From NCBI RefSeq assembly GCF_022132145.1, contig NZ_JAJISP010000011.1, forward strand, positions 1 through 34,105: a stretch of DNA of 34,105 nucleotides, in the 5' to 3' direction. How positions within the stretch are numbered: the first letter of the stretch is position 1; each line of letters begins with the position of its first letter. A program made the translations under genes and the position numbers. The DNA comes from Pseudomonas sp. MMS21 TM103. Its GTDB lineage: Bacteria; Pseudomonadota; Gammaproteobacteria; Pseudomonadales; Pseudomonadaceae. Positions 7,544-15,299 of the stretch are shown one piece after another. Below the pieces are notes generated by a model. The model had not been told where the DNA came from. It did not search any database and saw only the letters and a list, made by a program, of their open reading frames with translations.

Positions 7544-7680
7544 CCGCTCGGTCACTTGCTTGACCGCTTCTATTTTGAATTCTTCGGGATAACGCTGGTT
7601 GCTCATGGCACCTCCTAATGGGCCTCAGTTTAAGGCTTGGAGGTGTCTACGAAACCCGGGGCGATTGCGGATCACTTCAC
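7544..7680 (-). mobile_element. IS3-family element, 5' end only (OrfA start)
   Basis: Reverse strand. ATG at 7606, preceded by AGGAGG, starts MSNQRYPEEFKIEAVKQVTE, the conserved N-terminus of IS3-family OrfA (HTH) proteins. The sequence beyond the start, to roughly 7680, includes the reverse-strand stretch CGCCCCGGGTTTCGTAGACA, which looks like the left terminal repeat of this IS group. Everything after residue about 20 of OrfA has been replaced by an SDR gene fragment. The left end boundary is approximate. Confidence 0.65.
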
Positions 7681-7850
7681 CACGCCTCTCAAGGCGCCTC
7701 AGTTACTCGCTTGAGTAACTCGCCAGCTCACACCCCAGAGACTCACAGAGCAGATCAATGGCATCCGTCTGGGTTGCGAACCGTCGCGATCGATGGCGCG
7801 CATACGTGCCCTATCCGCGCTGCAACCTTGCACTGCGGGCAGGGCCACGT
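7681..7850. other. Non-coding stretch downstream of dmpI
   Basis: No gene seen. It would hold the 3' end of the phenol operon transcript. It contains a perfect 8-bp inverted repeat, AGTTACTC/GAGTAACT with a GCTT loop, at 7701-7720. That could be a weak terminator for the reverse-strand operon, but it has no T run. The IS relics begin immediately beyond. Confidence 0.4.
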
Positions 7851-8042
7851 TCATCGCCTGACCTTGCTCGCCGGCTCGCCGCCGATGCCGAAGTGATTCT
7901 TCGGCATCTCGGTGATGATTACCCGGACCCGCTCGATGGGGGCGTCGAGCGAGCGTGACATGGCCTCGCTGACTTCGCGGATCAGGGTTTCCTTCTGTTC
8001 GTCGCTGCGACCTTCAAGGATGTACAACTGGGCGATGGGCAT
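7851..8042 (-). CDS. dmpI: 4-oxalocrotonate tautomerase
   Basis: 63 residues starting MPIAQLYILEGRSDEQKETL. It isomerises 2-hydroxymuconate (the enol form of 4-oxalocrotonate) to the keto form in the oxalocrotonate branch of the catechol meta-cleavage pathway. After Met removal, Pro1 is the catalytic base. The Arg residues in EGRSDEQ and in SKVRR, and the RVRVIITEM core strand, are family-typical, as is the length (the family forms a hexamer of about 62-residue subunits). The upstream in-frame Met at 8057 is not used: GGAGGAC fits the 8042 ATG. It is the last gene of the operon, separated from dmpH by 54 bases that contain a terminator-like hairpin. Confidence 0.95.
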   Translation of the reverse strand: MPIAQLYILEGRSDEQKETLIREVSEAMSRSLDAPIERVRVIITEMPKNHFGIGGEPASKVRR

Positions 8043-8065
8043 GGCCTCGTCCTCCAAAAATGAGG

Positions 8066-8090
8066 GCGGCCGACCGTGCAGGCCGGCCGC
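8066..8090 (-). terminator. Terminator-like hairpin between dmpH and dmpI
   Basis: Read on the reverse strand, a 10-bp stem GCGGCCGGCC/GGTCGGCCGC (one G-U pair, loop TGCAC) is followed after a few bases by TTTTT (8056-8060) and then by the dmpI ribosome binding site. This has the form of an intrinsic terminator placed inside the operon, so it may act as a partial terminator or an RNA-stability element. Confidence 0.5.
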
Positions 8091-8096
8091 GGGGTT

Positions 8097-8891
8097 TCAG
8101 ATGAAGCGCGCGGACACCGAGCCGAGGCCCTGGTAGCGCACGGTGATGTTGTCGCCTGGCGCCACCGGCACGGCGGCGGTGATGCCGCCGGTCATGATGA
8201 AGGTGCCGGCCGGGATGTGCTCGCCGCGCTCGGCCAGCAGGTTGGCCAGCATCGCCACGCTGGACAGCGGATGGCCGAGCACCGCGGCGCCGGCACCGAG
8301 CTCCACCACCTCGCCGTTCTTCTCCATGACCACGCCAAGGGTGCGCAGGTCGACCTCTTCCAGGCTGGCCATGCGCCCGCCGGTGATGAAGCGGGTCGAA
8401 GAGGCGTTGTCGGCAACCACGCTGATCAGGTCGAACTTGAAGTTCTCGTAGCGCGAGTCGATCACTTCGACGGTGGGGATCACGTAGTCGATCGCCGCGA
8501 TCACGTCGCCGAGGTGGCAGCCCGGACCGTGCAGTGGCGCCTTGGTCACCACCGAGATTTCCGCCTCGACTTTCGGGTGGATCAGCTTGGCGCAATCCAC
8601 CACACCGCCGTCCGGCACGCTGAAGTAGTCGGCAAGGAACCCGTAGATCGGCGTTTCCACGCCCATCTGCGCCATCTTCGCCCATGAGGTCAGGCCCATC
8701 TTCAGGCCGACGATCTTGTTGCCGCGGGCCTCCTTGCGCCGGCGGATTTCCCACTGCACGTCGTAGGCGTCGGCGAAGGTCATCTCGGGGAAGTCGTTGG
8801 TCACCTTACCGATGTCGTGGACATTCAGCTCGGCGTTTTCGATGTGCTCGGCCAGGGCCAGCACCTGTTCGCGGGTCAGGGTACGGTTCAT
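8097..8891 (-). CDS. dmpH: 4-oxalocrotonate decarboxylase
   Basis: 264 residues, start MNRTLTREQVLALAEHIENA. It decarboxylates the keto form of 4-oxalocrotonate to 2-hydroxypent-2,4-dienoate, using Mg2+, and in characterised systems works in a complex with the hydratase DmpE. It shares that enzyme's fold: KIGLK/KMGLTSWAK near residue 67, the metal-site region HPKVEAEISVV with its two Glu, the DSRYENFKF segment, and the DNASSTRF block. Its ATG overlaps the dmpG stop in ATGA, pointing to translational coupling. Length matches the family. Confidence 0.95.
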   Translation of the reverse strand: MNRTLTREQVLALAEHIENAELNVHDIGKVTNDFPEMTFADAYDVQWEIRRRKEARGNKIVGLKMGLTSWAKMAQMGVETPIYGFLADYFSVPDGGVVDCAKLIHPKVEAEISVVTKAPLHGPGCHLGDVIAAIDYVIPTVEVIDSRYENFKFDLISVVADNASSTRFITGGRMASLEEVDLRTLGVVMEKNGEVVELGAGAAVLGHPLSSVAMLANLLAERGEHIPAGTFIMTGGITAAVPVAPGDNITVRYQGLGSVSARFI

Positions 8892-9928
8892 GCGCTCACC
8901 TTCTGGTTCTGCCGGGCCCGAGCCATATCCAGGGCCAAGTCTTCGATCATGTCTTCCTGGCCGCCGACGGTGCCGCGCCGGCCCAGTTCGACCAGGATGT
9001 CGCGGGCCGACACGCCGTATTTCTTCTCGGCGCGCTGGGCGAACAGCAGGAACGAGCTGTAGACCCCGGCATAACCCAGGGTCAGGGCATCGCGGTCGAC
9101 GCGGATCGGCTGGTCCATCATCGGCACCACCAGGTCCTCGGCCACGTCCATGATCTTGTACAGGTCGATACCGGTCTCCACGCCCATGCGCTTGCACACC
9201 GCGACGAACACCTCCAGCGGGGTGTTGCCGGCACCGGCGCCGAGGCCGGCGACCGAACCGTCGATGCGCACCGCGCCGGCCTCGATGGCGGCCAGCGAGT
9301 TGGCGATGGCCATGCCCATGTTGTGGTGGCCGTGGAAGCCAACTTCGGTGGCAGGGTTCAGCTCGGCGCGCAGCAGGCCGATCTTCTCGCTGACTTCATC
9401 GGGCAGCATGTAGCCGGCCGAGTCGGTGCAGTAGATGCAGTTGGCGCCATAGCTTTCCATCAGCTTGGCCTGCTCCAGGACTTTCTCGGCGCTGATCATG
9501 TGCGCCATCATCAGGAAGCCGACGGTGTCGACGCCCAGCTTGCGCGCCATGCCGATGTGCTGCTCGGAGACATCCGCCTCGGTGCAGTGGGTGGCCACGC
9601 GGATAGTCGAGACGCCGCAGTCCAGCGCCATCTTCAGGTGGTCGACGGTGCCGATGCCGGGCAGCAGCAGCGCCGAGACCTTGGCCTGCTTGAGCTGCGG
9701 GATGACCGCGCGCAGGTACTCCTCGTCGCTGTGCGCCGGGAAGCCATAGTTGATCGAACGACCGCCGAGGCCGTCGCCGTGGGTGATCTCGATCAGCGGC
9801 ATGCCGGCTTGATCGAGGCCGGTGGCGACCGCGACCATCTGTTCCAGGCTGATCTGGTGGCGCTTGGCGTGCATGCCGTCGCGCAGGCTCATATCGTGCA
9901 GGATGACGCTCTTGCCGTGCAGATTCAT
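8888..9928 (-). CDS. dmpG: 4-hydroxy-2-oxovalerate aldolase
   Basis: 346 residues, start MNLHGKSVILHDMSLRDGMH. It cleaves 4-hydroxy-2-oxovalerate to pyruvate and acetaldehyde, passing acetaldehyde through a protein channel to DmpF. The N-terminal DMSLRDGMHAKRH block holds the metal ligand Asp17 and catalytic His20/21 of this HMG-like class II aldolase. GFHGHHNMG carries the two His metal ligands. The C-terminal part (YSSFLLFAQRAEKKYGV) is the helical communication domain that docks DmpF. It starts 11 bases after the dmpF stop and overlaps dmpH by 4 bases. Confidence 0.96.
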   Translation of the reverse strand: MNLHGKSVILHDMSLRDGMHAKRHQISLEQMVAVATGLDQAGMPLIEITHGDGLGGRSINYGFPAHSDEEYLRAVIPQLKQAKVSALLLPGIGTVDHLKMALDCGVSTIRVATHCTEADVSEQHIGMARKLGVDTVGFLMMAHMISAEKVLEQAKLMESYGANCIYCTDSAGYMLPDEVSEKIGLLRAELNPATEVGFHGHHNMGMAIANSLAAIEAGAVRIDGSVAGLGAGAGNTPLEVFVAVCKRMGVETGIDLYKIMDVAEDLVVPMMDQPIRVDRDALTLGYAGVYSSFLLFAQRAEKKYGVSARDILVELGRRGTVGGQEDMIEDLALDMARARQNQKVSA

Positions 9929-9939
9929 GGTGCTACTCC

Positions 9940-10863
9940 TCAGGCCAGCGCAATGTCGCGACGCGGCAGTTGAATGGTGCCCGCGGCGATTTCCTCGGCG
10001 AACATCTCGCCGGTGCGCAGCGCGGCCGCGGTCATGATGTCGAGGTTGCCGGCGTACTTGGGCAGGTAGTCGCCCAGGCCTTCGACTTCCATGAAGATCG
10101 ACACGCGGTTGCCGTCGAATACCGGGCCGTTTTTCAGGCGGTAGCCGGGCACGTATTTCTGCACCTCGGCGATCATCGCGTGGACCGACGCGGTGATTGC
10201 GTCCTGATCCGGCTCGCCCTCGGTCAGGCAGTGGATGGTGTCGCGCATCATCAGCGGTGGCTCGGCCGGGTTGATGACGATAATCGCCTTGCCTTCCTTG
10301 GCGCCGCCGACCTGCTCGATGGCGCCGGCGGTGGTGCGGGTGAATTCGTCGATGTTCTTGCGCGTGCCCGGACCGACCGAGCGCGACGAGACCGTGGCGA
10401 TGATCTCGGCGTAGGCCACCGGCTGCACACGGGAGACCGCGGCAACCATGGGAATGGTCGCCTGGCCGCCGCAGGTGACCATGTTGACGTTCATCTCCAA
10501 CTGGCCGACGTGCTGCTTGAGGTTGACCGGCGGCACGCAATAGGGGCCGATGGCCGCCGGGGTCAGGTCGACCATCAGCACGCCCAGATCATTGAGCTTG
10601 CGGCTGTTCTCGGCATGTACATAGGCCGAGGTCGCGTCGAAAGCGATGCGGATGTCGTCGTCCAGCACGTGCGGCAGCAGGCCATCGACCCCTTCGGCGG
10701 TGGTCTTCATGCCGAATTCGCGGGCGCGCTTGAGGCCGTCTGAGTTGGGGTCGATGCCGACCATCCACACCGGCTCGATCCACTCGGAACGGAGCATCTT
10801 CATCACCAGATCGGTACCGATATTGCCGGGGCCGATAATGGCCGCCTTGAGTTTCTTGCTCAT
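9940..10863 (-). CDS. dmpF: Acetaldehyde dehydrogenase (acylating)
   Basis: 307 residues from the ATG at 10863. It oxidises acetaldehyde with NAD+ and CoA to acetyl-CoA, in a channelling complex with DmpG. The Rossmann motif is KAAIIGPGNIGTDLVMKML near the N-terminus. The catalytic Cys is in NMVTCGGQATIPM, and the DLTPAAIGPYCVPPVN segment is typical. A longer frame to 10941 exists, but the 10863 ATG gives the family N-terminus (MSKKLKAAIIGPG). It follows dmpE by 19 bases. Confidence 0.96.
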   Translation of the reverse strand: MSKKLKAAIIGPGNIGTDLVMKMLRSEWIEPVWMVGIDPNSDGLKRAREFGMKTTAEGVDGLLPHVLDDDIRIAFDATSAYVHAENSRKLNDLGVLMVDLTPAAIGPYCVPPVNLKQHVGQLEMNVNMVTCGGQATIPMVAAVSRVQPVAYAEIIATVSSRSVGPGTRKNIDEFTRTTAGAIEQVGGAKEGKAIIVINPAEPPLMMRDTIHCLTEGEPDQDAITASVHAMIAEVQKYVPGYRLKNGPVFDGNRVSIFMEVEGLGDYLPKYAGNLDIMTAAALRTGEMFAEEIAAGTIQLPRRDIALA

Positions 10864-10882
10864 TCGCTTGTCCTCTGTTCGA

Positions 10883-11668
10883 TCAGGTGAAGCGCACGGA
10901 GGCGCTGCCGATGCCGCCGATCTCGACGCGCATGAAATCACCGGCCTTGACCGGTTCCAGGGGCACCAGCGAACCGGAGAGAATCACCTCGCCGGCCTTC
11001 AGCGGTATGCCGAAACGGCCCAGGGTGTTGGCCAGCCAGGCCACGCAGTTGACCGGCGAACCCAGCGCCGCGGCACCAGCGCCGGTGCTGAGCAACTGCC
11101 CGTTTTTCTCTACCAGCATGCCGCAGGTGACCAGGTCGACCTGACGTGGCGAAACGGCCTGATCACCGAGCACGAACAGGCCACAGGAGGCGTTGTCCGC
11201 CACCGTGTCCTCGATCTTGATTTTCCAGTCGCGAATGCGCGAATCGACGATCTCGAAACAGGGCATCACGCACTCGGTGGCGGCCAGCACATCGGCGTTG
11301 GTCACGCCGGGGCCGATCAGATCCTTCTTGAGGATGAAGGCGATCTCGCCCTCGGCCTTGGGCTGCATCAGCCGCTGGCTGATCGGCATGGCTTCGCCGC
11401 TGTTGAACACCATGGCGTCGGTCAGGTAACCGAAGTCCGGCTGGTGCACATTGAGCATGTTCTGCACGGCCTTGCTGGTGACGCCGATCTTCTTGCCGAT
11501 GATCCTCTCGCCGGCGGCCAGCCGGCGTTCGAGCATGCGCAGGGAGATGTGGTAGGCGTCGTCGATGCTGATGGCGAAACCGCGTTCGGTCAGCGGGCTG
11601 ACTGCTTCACGGTTGACCATCGCCTGGTACAGCTCGTCGCCGAGCTCGTTGATCAATATCTGGTCCAT
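10883..11668 (-). CDS. dmpE: 2-hydroxypent-2,4-dienoate hydratase
   Basis: 261 residues, start MDQILINELGDELYQAMVNR. It adds water to 2-hydroxypentadienoate, giving 4-hydroxy-2-oxovalerate, and needs a divalent metal. Metal-site Glu residues lie in QPKAEGEIAFIL, with the family blocks IGKKIGVTSKAVQ, FEIVDSRIRDWKIK and TVADNASCGLFVLG. It is homologous to DmpH throughout, evidence of an old duplication. The start was set at 11668, where a purine-rich GAGAGAGA lies upstream; the frame extends further but overlaps dmpD. Confidence 0.95.
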   Translation of the reverse strand: MDQILINELGDELYQAMVNREAVSPLTERGFAISIDDAYHISLRMLERRLAAGERIIGKKIGVTSKAVQNMLNVHQPDFGYLTDAMVFNSGEAMPISQRLMQPKAEGEIAFILKKDLIGPGVTNADVLAATECVMPCFEIVDSRIRDWKIKIEDTVADNASCGLFVLGDQAVSPRQVDLVTCGMLVEKNGQLLSTGAGAAALGSPVNCVAWLANTLGRFGIPLKAGEVILSGSLVPLEPVKAGDFMRVEIGGIGSASVRFT

Positions 11669-11681
11669 GCTTGTCTCTCTC

Positions 11682-12539
11682 TCAGGAAAGGGGGGCGGCC
11701 TCGTCGAGGAAATCCTCGACCAGACGGGCGAAACGGCCGGCGTGTTCGATCTGGGTCCAGTGGCCGCAGTGGCCGTAGACGTGCAGCTGGGCATTGGGAA
11801 TCCAGTGGGCCAGGGTCAGCGAGGTCTCCAGGGGGATGATCTGGTCTTCACGGCCATGCACCACCAGGGTCTGGTGGGGCAGCGCGCGGATCGCCCGCTC
11901 GTCGCTGCACAGCGCCTCGACCCAGCGCTGGCGCGGAGCCGGGAACATGGCCGCGAAGGACTCCTGGAAACCCGTACGGATGCTGGCCTGGTAACGCAGT
12001 TCGGCCAGTTCGTCACTGACCAGGCCGCGATCGAAGGCAAACACGTCGAGCAGCGCGCGCATGTTGGCCAGCGTCGGCGTGTAGCCCCAGGCCGCGTCCA
12101 GGCCCGGGGTCAGTTCGAAGGGCACGCCGACGCTGCCCATCAGCACCAGCCGCCGCACCCGCTCGGGATGGCGCACGGCCAGGGCCAGGGCGATGGCGCC
12201 GCCGAAGGAGTTGCCGACCAGGTCGGCCTGGGCAATGCCCAGGGCATCCAGCACGCCGAGGGCATGCAGCACCCAGGTGTCGAGGTTGTAGTGAGCTTCC
12301 GCGGGGCGCTCGCTGTAACCGAAGCCGAGCATGTCCGGGGCGATCACCCGGTGGTTCTTGGCCAGCTCCGGCATGACCAGGCGCCAGTTGGCCCAGGCGG
12401 TGACGCCAGGACCGGAGCCGTGGATCAGCAGCAACGGAAAGCCGCTGCCCTGCTCCAGCACATTGCTGCGCCAGCCGGCGGCGAGCACCTCACGTCCCAC
12501 CTCCGGGCTATCCACGTGGGCCTTCAGGGATGCAGTCAT
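11682..12539 (-). CDS. dmpD: 2-hydroxymuconic semialdehyde hydrolase
   Basis: 285 residues. An alpha/beta hydrolase that cleaves the C-C bond of ring-fission products, releasing formate from 2-hydroxymuconic semialdehyde (or acetate from methylcatechol products). The oxyanion-hole segment is LLLIHGSGPGVTAWANW, the nucleophile elbow is GNSFGG (Ser), the acid is Asp in GREDQIIP, and the base is His in YGHCGHWTQIEH. The start was placed at the ATG 12539 (MTASLKAH) with GAGG upstream; an upstream GTG (12545) is in frame but too near the Shine-Dalgarno. It handles substrates that bypass the dehydrogenase branch. Confidence 0.95.
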   Translation of the reverse strand: MTASLKAHVDSPEVGREVLAAGWRSNVLEQGSGFPLLLIHGSGPGVTAWANWRLVMPELAKNHRVIAPDMLGFGYSERPAEAHYNLDTWVLHALGVLDALGIAQADLVGNSFGGAIALALAVRHPERVRRLVLMGSVGVPFELTPGLDAAWGYTPTLANMRALLDVFAFDRGLVSDELAELRYQASIRTGFQESFAAMFPAPRQRWVEALCSDERAIRALPHQTLVVHGREDQIIPLETSLTLAHWIPNAQLHVYGHCGHWTQIEHAGRFARLVEDFLDEAAPLS

Positions 12540-12546
12540 GGGCACC

Positions 12547-14007
12547 TCAGAGTTTCACGCAGATGTTTTTCAGCTCGGTGTAGAACTCCAGCGAGTGCAC
12601 ACCCCCTTCGCGGCCGATGCCCGACTGCTTGCTGCCGCCGAAGGCGGTGCGCAGGTCGCGCAGGAACCAGCTGTTGACCCAGACGATGCCGGCCTCGATC
12701 TGGCCGGCGACGCGGTGGGCGCGTGAGCTGTTCTCGGTCCAGATCGCCGACGCCAGGCCGTAGGGCAGGCTGTTGGCCAGTTCGATGGCTTGCTCTTCCG
12801 TGTCGAACGGACGGATATGGCAGCAGGGCCCGAAGATTTCCTCGGTGACCACTGCCGAATCGTCGCTCAGCCCGGTCCAGATGGTCGGCTGCACCCAGGC
12901 GCCGCCGGCCAGGTGTGCCGGCATGTCCGGCACGCCGCCGCCGGTGACGACCGTGGCGCCGTGGTCGACCGCCTGCTGGTAGTAGCTGAGGACTTTTTCG
13001 CGGTGCTTGAGGCTGACCAGCGGGCCGAAGTTGCTGCTCGCATCGTCCGGCGGACCAATCACCAGCGCCTCGGCACCGGCCTTCAGGCGGGCGACGAACT
13101 CATCGAAAATCGGCCGTTCGACATACACCCGCTCGGTACCCAGGCAGACCTGGCCGCAGTTGGCAAAGGCCGAGCGCAGGGTGCCCTCGATGGCCTTGTC
13201 CATGTCGCAGTCGGCAAACACGATGCCGGCATTCTTGCCGCCCAGTTCCAGCGACACCTGGCGCACGCCCTTGGCGGCGGCACGCATGATGGTTTCGCCG
13301 GTGCCGGTCTCGCCGGTGAAGGTGTAGGCATCGACATCCGGGTGGGCGGTGAGGAAGGCGCCGGCCGAGTTGCCGCCGAAGCCATGAACCACGTTGTACA
13401 CGCCAGCCGGCACACCGGCGGCGTTCATCACTTCACCGAGCAGGGCGGTGGTGGTCGGGGTCTCTTCCGAGGGCTTGACCACCACGGTGTTGCCGCAGGC
13501 CAGGGCCGGGCCGACTTTCCAGGTCATCAGCAGCAGCGGCAGGTTCCACGGGCTGATCACCCCGATCACGCCCTTGGGCCGGCGCACGCCGTAGTTGAGC
13601 GCGCCGGTGCCGTCCGGGGTGGCCATCTCGAAGGCCTCGGTCGGCACGTTCTTCACCAGGTCGGCGAACACCGAGAAGTTGGACGCGCCGCGCGGAATGT
13701 CGATGTGGCTGGCCAGGGACTTCGGCTTGCCGGTGTCCAGGCACTCGGCCTCGAGAAACTCGTCGAAGCGCGCGCTGATGCCGGCGGCGACGCGATGCAG
13801 AATCTCGGTGCGCTCGGCCACGCTCATCTTGCCCCAGGGGCCCTTCAGTGCGGCGCGGGCGGCCTTGACCGCGGCGTCGACCTCGGCTTCGCCGGCTTCG
13901 TGGATCTTGGCGATCACCTGGCCGTTGGCCGGGTTGACGTTGTCGAACAGCTTGCCGCTGGCCGATCCGACGTATTCGCCGTTGATGAAGTGTTTGATCT
14001 CTTTCAT
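12547..14007 (-). CDS. dmpC: 2-hydroxymuconic semialdehyde dehydrogenase
   Basis: 486 residues from ATG 14007 (MKEIKHFINGEYVGS). An NAD+-dependent aldehyde dehydrogenase that oxidises 2-hydroxymuconic semialdehyde to 2-hydroxymuconate, opening the oxalocrotonate branch. Recognisable blocks are VISPWNLPLLLMTWK (cofactor site), FTGETGTGETIM, the general base Glu in VSLELGGKNAG, and the catalytic Cys in NCGQVCLGTERVY. Length equals the known family members. The in-frame extension to 14031 (MPYEKSVP) is less likely. The Shine-Dalgarno is poor (AAAAGAG). Confidence 0.96.
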   Translation of the reverse strand: MKEIKHFINGEYVGSASGKLFDNVNPANGQVIAKIHEAGEAEVDAAVKAARAALKGPWGKMSVAERTEILHRVAAGISARFDEFLEAECLDTGKPKSLASHIDIPRGASNFSVFADLVKNVPTEAFEMATPDGTGALNYGVRRPKGVIGVISPWNLPLLLMTWKVGPALACGNTVVVKPSEETPTTTALLGEVMNAAGVPAGVYNVVHGFGGNSAGAFLTAHPDVDAYTFTGETGTGETIMRAAAKGVRQVSLELGGKNAGIVFADCDMDKAIEGTLRSAFANCGQVCLGTERVYVERPIFDEFVARLKAGAEALVIGPPDDASSNFGPLVSLKHREKVLSYYQQAVDHGATVVTGGGVPDMPAHLAGGAWVQPTIWTGLSDDSAVVTEEIFGPCCHIRPFDTEEQAIELANSLPYGLASAIWTENSSRAHRVAGQIEAGIVWVNSWFLRDLRTAFGGSKQSGIGREGGVHSLEFYTELKNICVKL

Positions 14008-14032
14008 GGGCACGCTCTTTTCGTAAGGCAAA

Positions 14033-14953
14033 TCAGGTCAGCACGGTGAGGAAACGTTCGTTGAGCACCCGGTCGTGGTAGAAGATCGCCTTGCCCAGCT
14101 GGTCGGCGGTCCAGGTCACCACCGGGTGATCGGGGTAGTGGTAGTCGCCGCCGCAGAACACTTCGTTGCGGTTACCGGACGGGTCGAAGAAGTAGATGGT
14201 CTTGCCGTGGGTCAGGCCGTGACGGGTCGGGCCGATGTCGATCGAGGTGTCGGTCATCGAAATCAGGTCGGCGGCGCGCAGCACGTCCTCCCAGGTTTCG
14301 AGGAAGAACGAGGCGTGGTGGAAGCGGCCCTTTTCCGGGTGGAGGATGAAGGCCACGTCGTGGGCCTTCATGCACAGGCTGAGGAACTGGGCGATGCGCG
14401 TGCCGCCATCGAGTACCTGTTCGGCGAGGGTGAAGCCAAGCACCTCGGTGAACAGGCGCAGGGTCTCGTCCAGCTCGTCGCCGTACAGCAGACAATGGTC
14501 GAAACGCACCGCGCGCATGCCCTTGAGGCCGCGCGGCCAGGCTTCCGGATTGACCTCCTCGAGGCCCCACTTGCCGGTGACCTGCTTCTGCGCGAACAGC
14601 TCGAAACGGTGCCCGGAGGGCGAAGTAAACTGCACCCGCCGCCCGCAGTCCTTGAGTTCGCCGGCTGGCAGCTCTTCCACCTGACAACCGAACTCCTGCA
14701 GCTCGCCGGCCAGACGGCTCAGGCAGGCATCGTCGATCACCTTGAAGCCCATGAAGTCCATGCCTGGCTCGTCGGCCTCGCGCAGCACCACGGAGAACTT
14801 GTCGGTCTCGGTCCAAGCCTTGAGATAGACCCGGCCTTGCTCGTCGCGGTCGACCTCGATCAGGCCGAGCAGCTCGACGTAGTGTTCCAGGGCCTTGGCC
14901 ATGTCCAGCACGCGCAGTTGTACGTGGCCGGGACGCATCACACCTTTTTTCAT
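14033..14953 (-). CDS. dmpB: Catechol 2,3-dioxygenase
   Basis: 306 residues, start MKKGVMRPGHVQLRVLDMAK. A type I extradiol dioxygenase of the vicinal-oxygen-chelate fold. It inserts O2 next to the catechol hydroxyls, giving yellow 2-hydroxymuconic semialdehyde. The Fe(II) ligands fit His153 (AVRFDHCLLYGDE), His212/213 (GRFHHASFFLETW) and Glu264 (GNRNEVFCGGD). The active-site His and Tyr lie in LTHGKTIYFFDPSG. Its ATG overlaps the dmpQ stop (ATGA), so dmpQ and dmpB are translationally coupled, which suits the role of DmpQ in re-reducing this enzyme's iron. Confidence 0.97.
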   Translation of the reverse strand: MKKGVMRPGHVQLRVLDMAKALEHYVELLGLIEVDRDEQGRVYLKAWTETDKFSVVLREADEPGMDFMGFKVIDDACLSRLAGELQEFGCQVEELPAGELKDCGRRVQFTSPSGHRFELFAQKQVTGKWGLEEVNPEAWPRGLKGMRAVRFDHCLLYGDELDETLRLFTEVLGFTLAEQVLDGGTRIAQFLSLCMKAHDVAFILHPEKGRFHHASFFLETWEDVLRAADLISMTDTSIDIGPTRHGLTHGKTIYFFDPSGNRNEVFCGGDYHYPDHPVVTWTADQLGKAIFYHDRVLNERFLTVLT

Positions 14954-15288
14954 AACGACACCTTTTGTCTTTGTTGTGGGTCGACCGTGTTTTCGCTGCA
15001 CGGTTTTTCATAACGCTCGATGCACAAATCACTGCGGGCAAACAGGCGGCAGGCCAGGGCATAGCCCTGTTCGCGTGCCTCTGCCGGCACATGCTTGCAG
15101 CTCATCCGTCCGCATTCATAATCACCGGCCAGCACCCGGATCTTGCACATGCCGCAACCACCGCCGCGGCAACCGACCGGCACGCAATGCAGCCCGTGCT
15201 GTTCCATGGCGGTGAGGACCGGCAGCGCCTCGTCGCAACTGAAGCGCTGGCCACTGCTGGCCTCGGTCACTTGATACTGTCTGCCCAT
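14950..15288 (-). CDS. dmpQ: Plant-type [2Fe-2S] ferredoxin that reactivates catechol 2,3-dioxygenase
   Basis: 112 residues. Equivalent to XylT/DmpQ, which re-reduces the oxidised active-site iron of catechol 2,3-dioxygenase during turnover of 4-methylcatechol-like substrates. Cluster ligands are Cys40, Cys45 and Cys48 in VGCRGGGCGMCK and Cys80 in GYALACRLF, in the C-x4-C-x2-C...C pattern of chloroplast-type ferredoxins. The start at 15288 (MGRQYQVTEASSGQ) lies 11 bases after dmpP. Its stop overlaps the dmpB start. Confidence 0.93.
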   Translation of the reverse strand: MGRQYQVTEASSGQRFSCDEALPVLTAMEQHGLHCVPVGCRGGGCGMCKIRVLAGDYECGRMSCKHVPAEAREQGYALACRLFARSDLCIERYEKPCSENTVDPQQRQKVSL

Positions 15289-15299
15289 GGCGACGGCCC

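Noticed and set aside
7618..7958. Short forward frames downstream of dmpI
   Set aside because: They run into the antisense of dmpI and show no recognisable domain.
8684..9973. 429-codon forward frame over dmpG and dmpH
   Set aside because: Antisense shadow of two well-identified enzymes.
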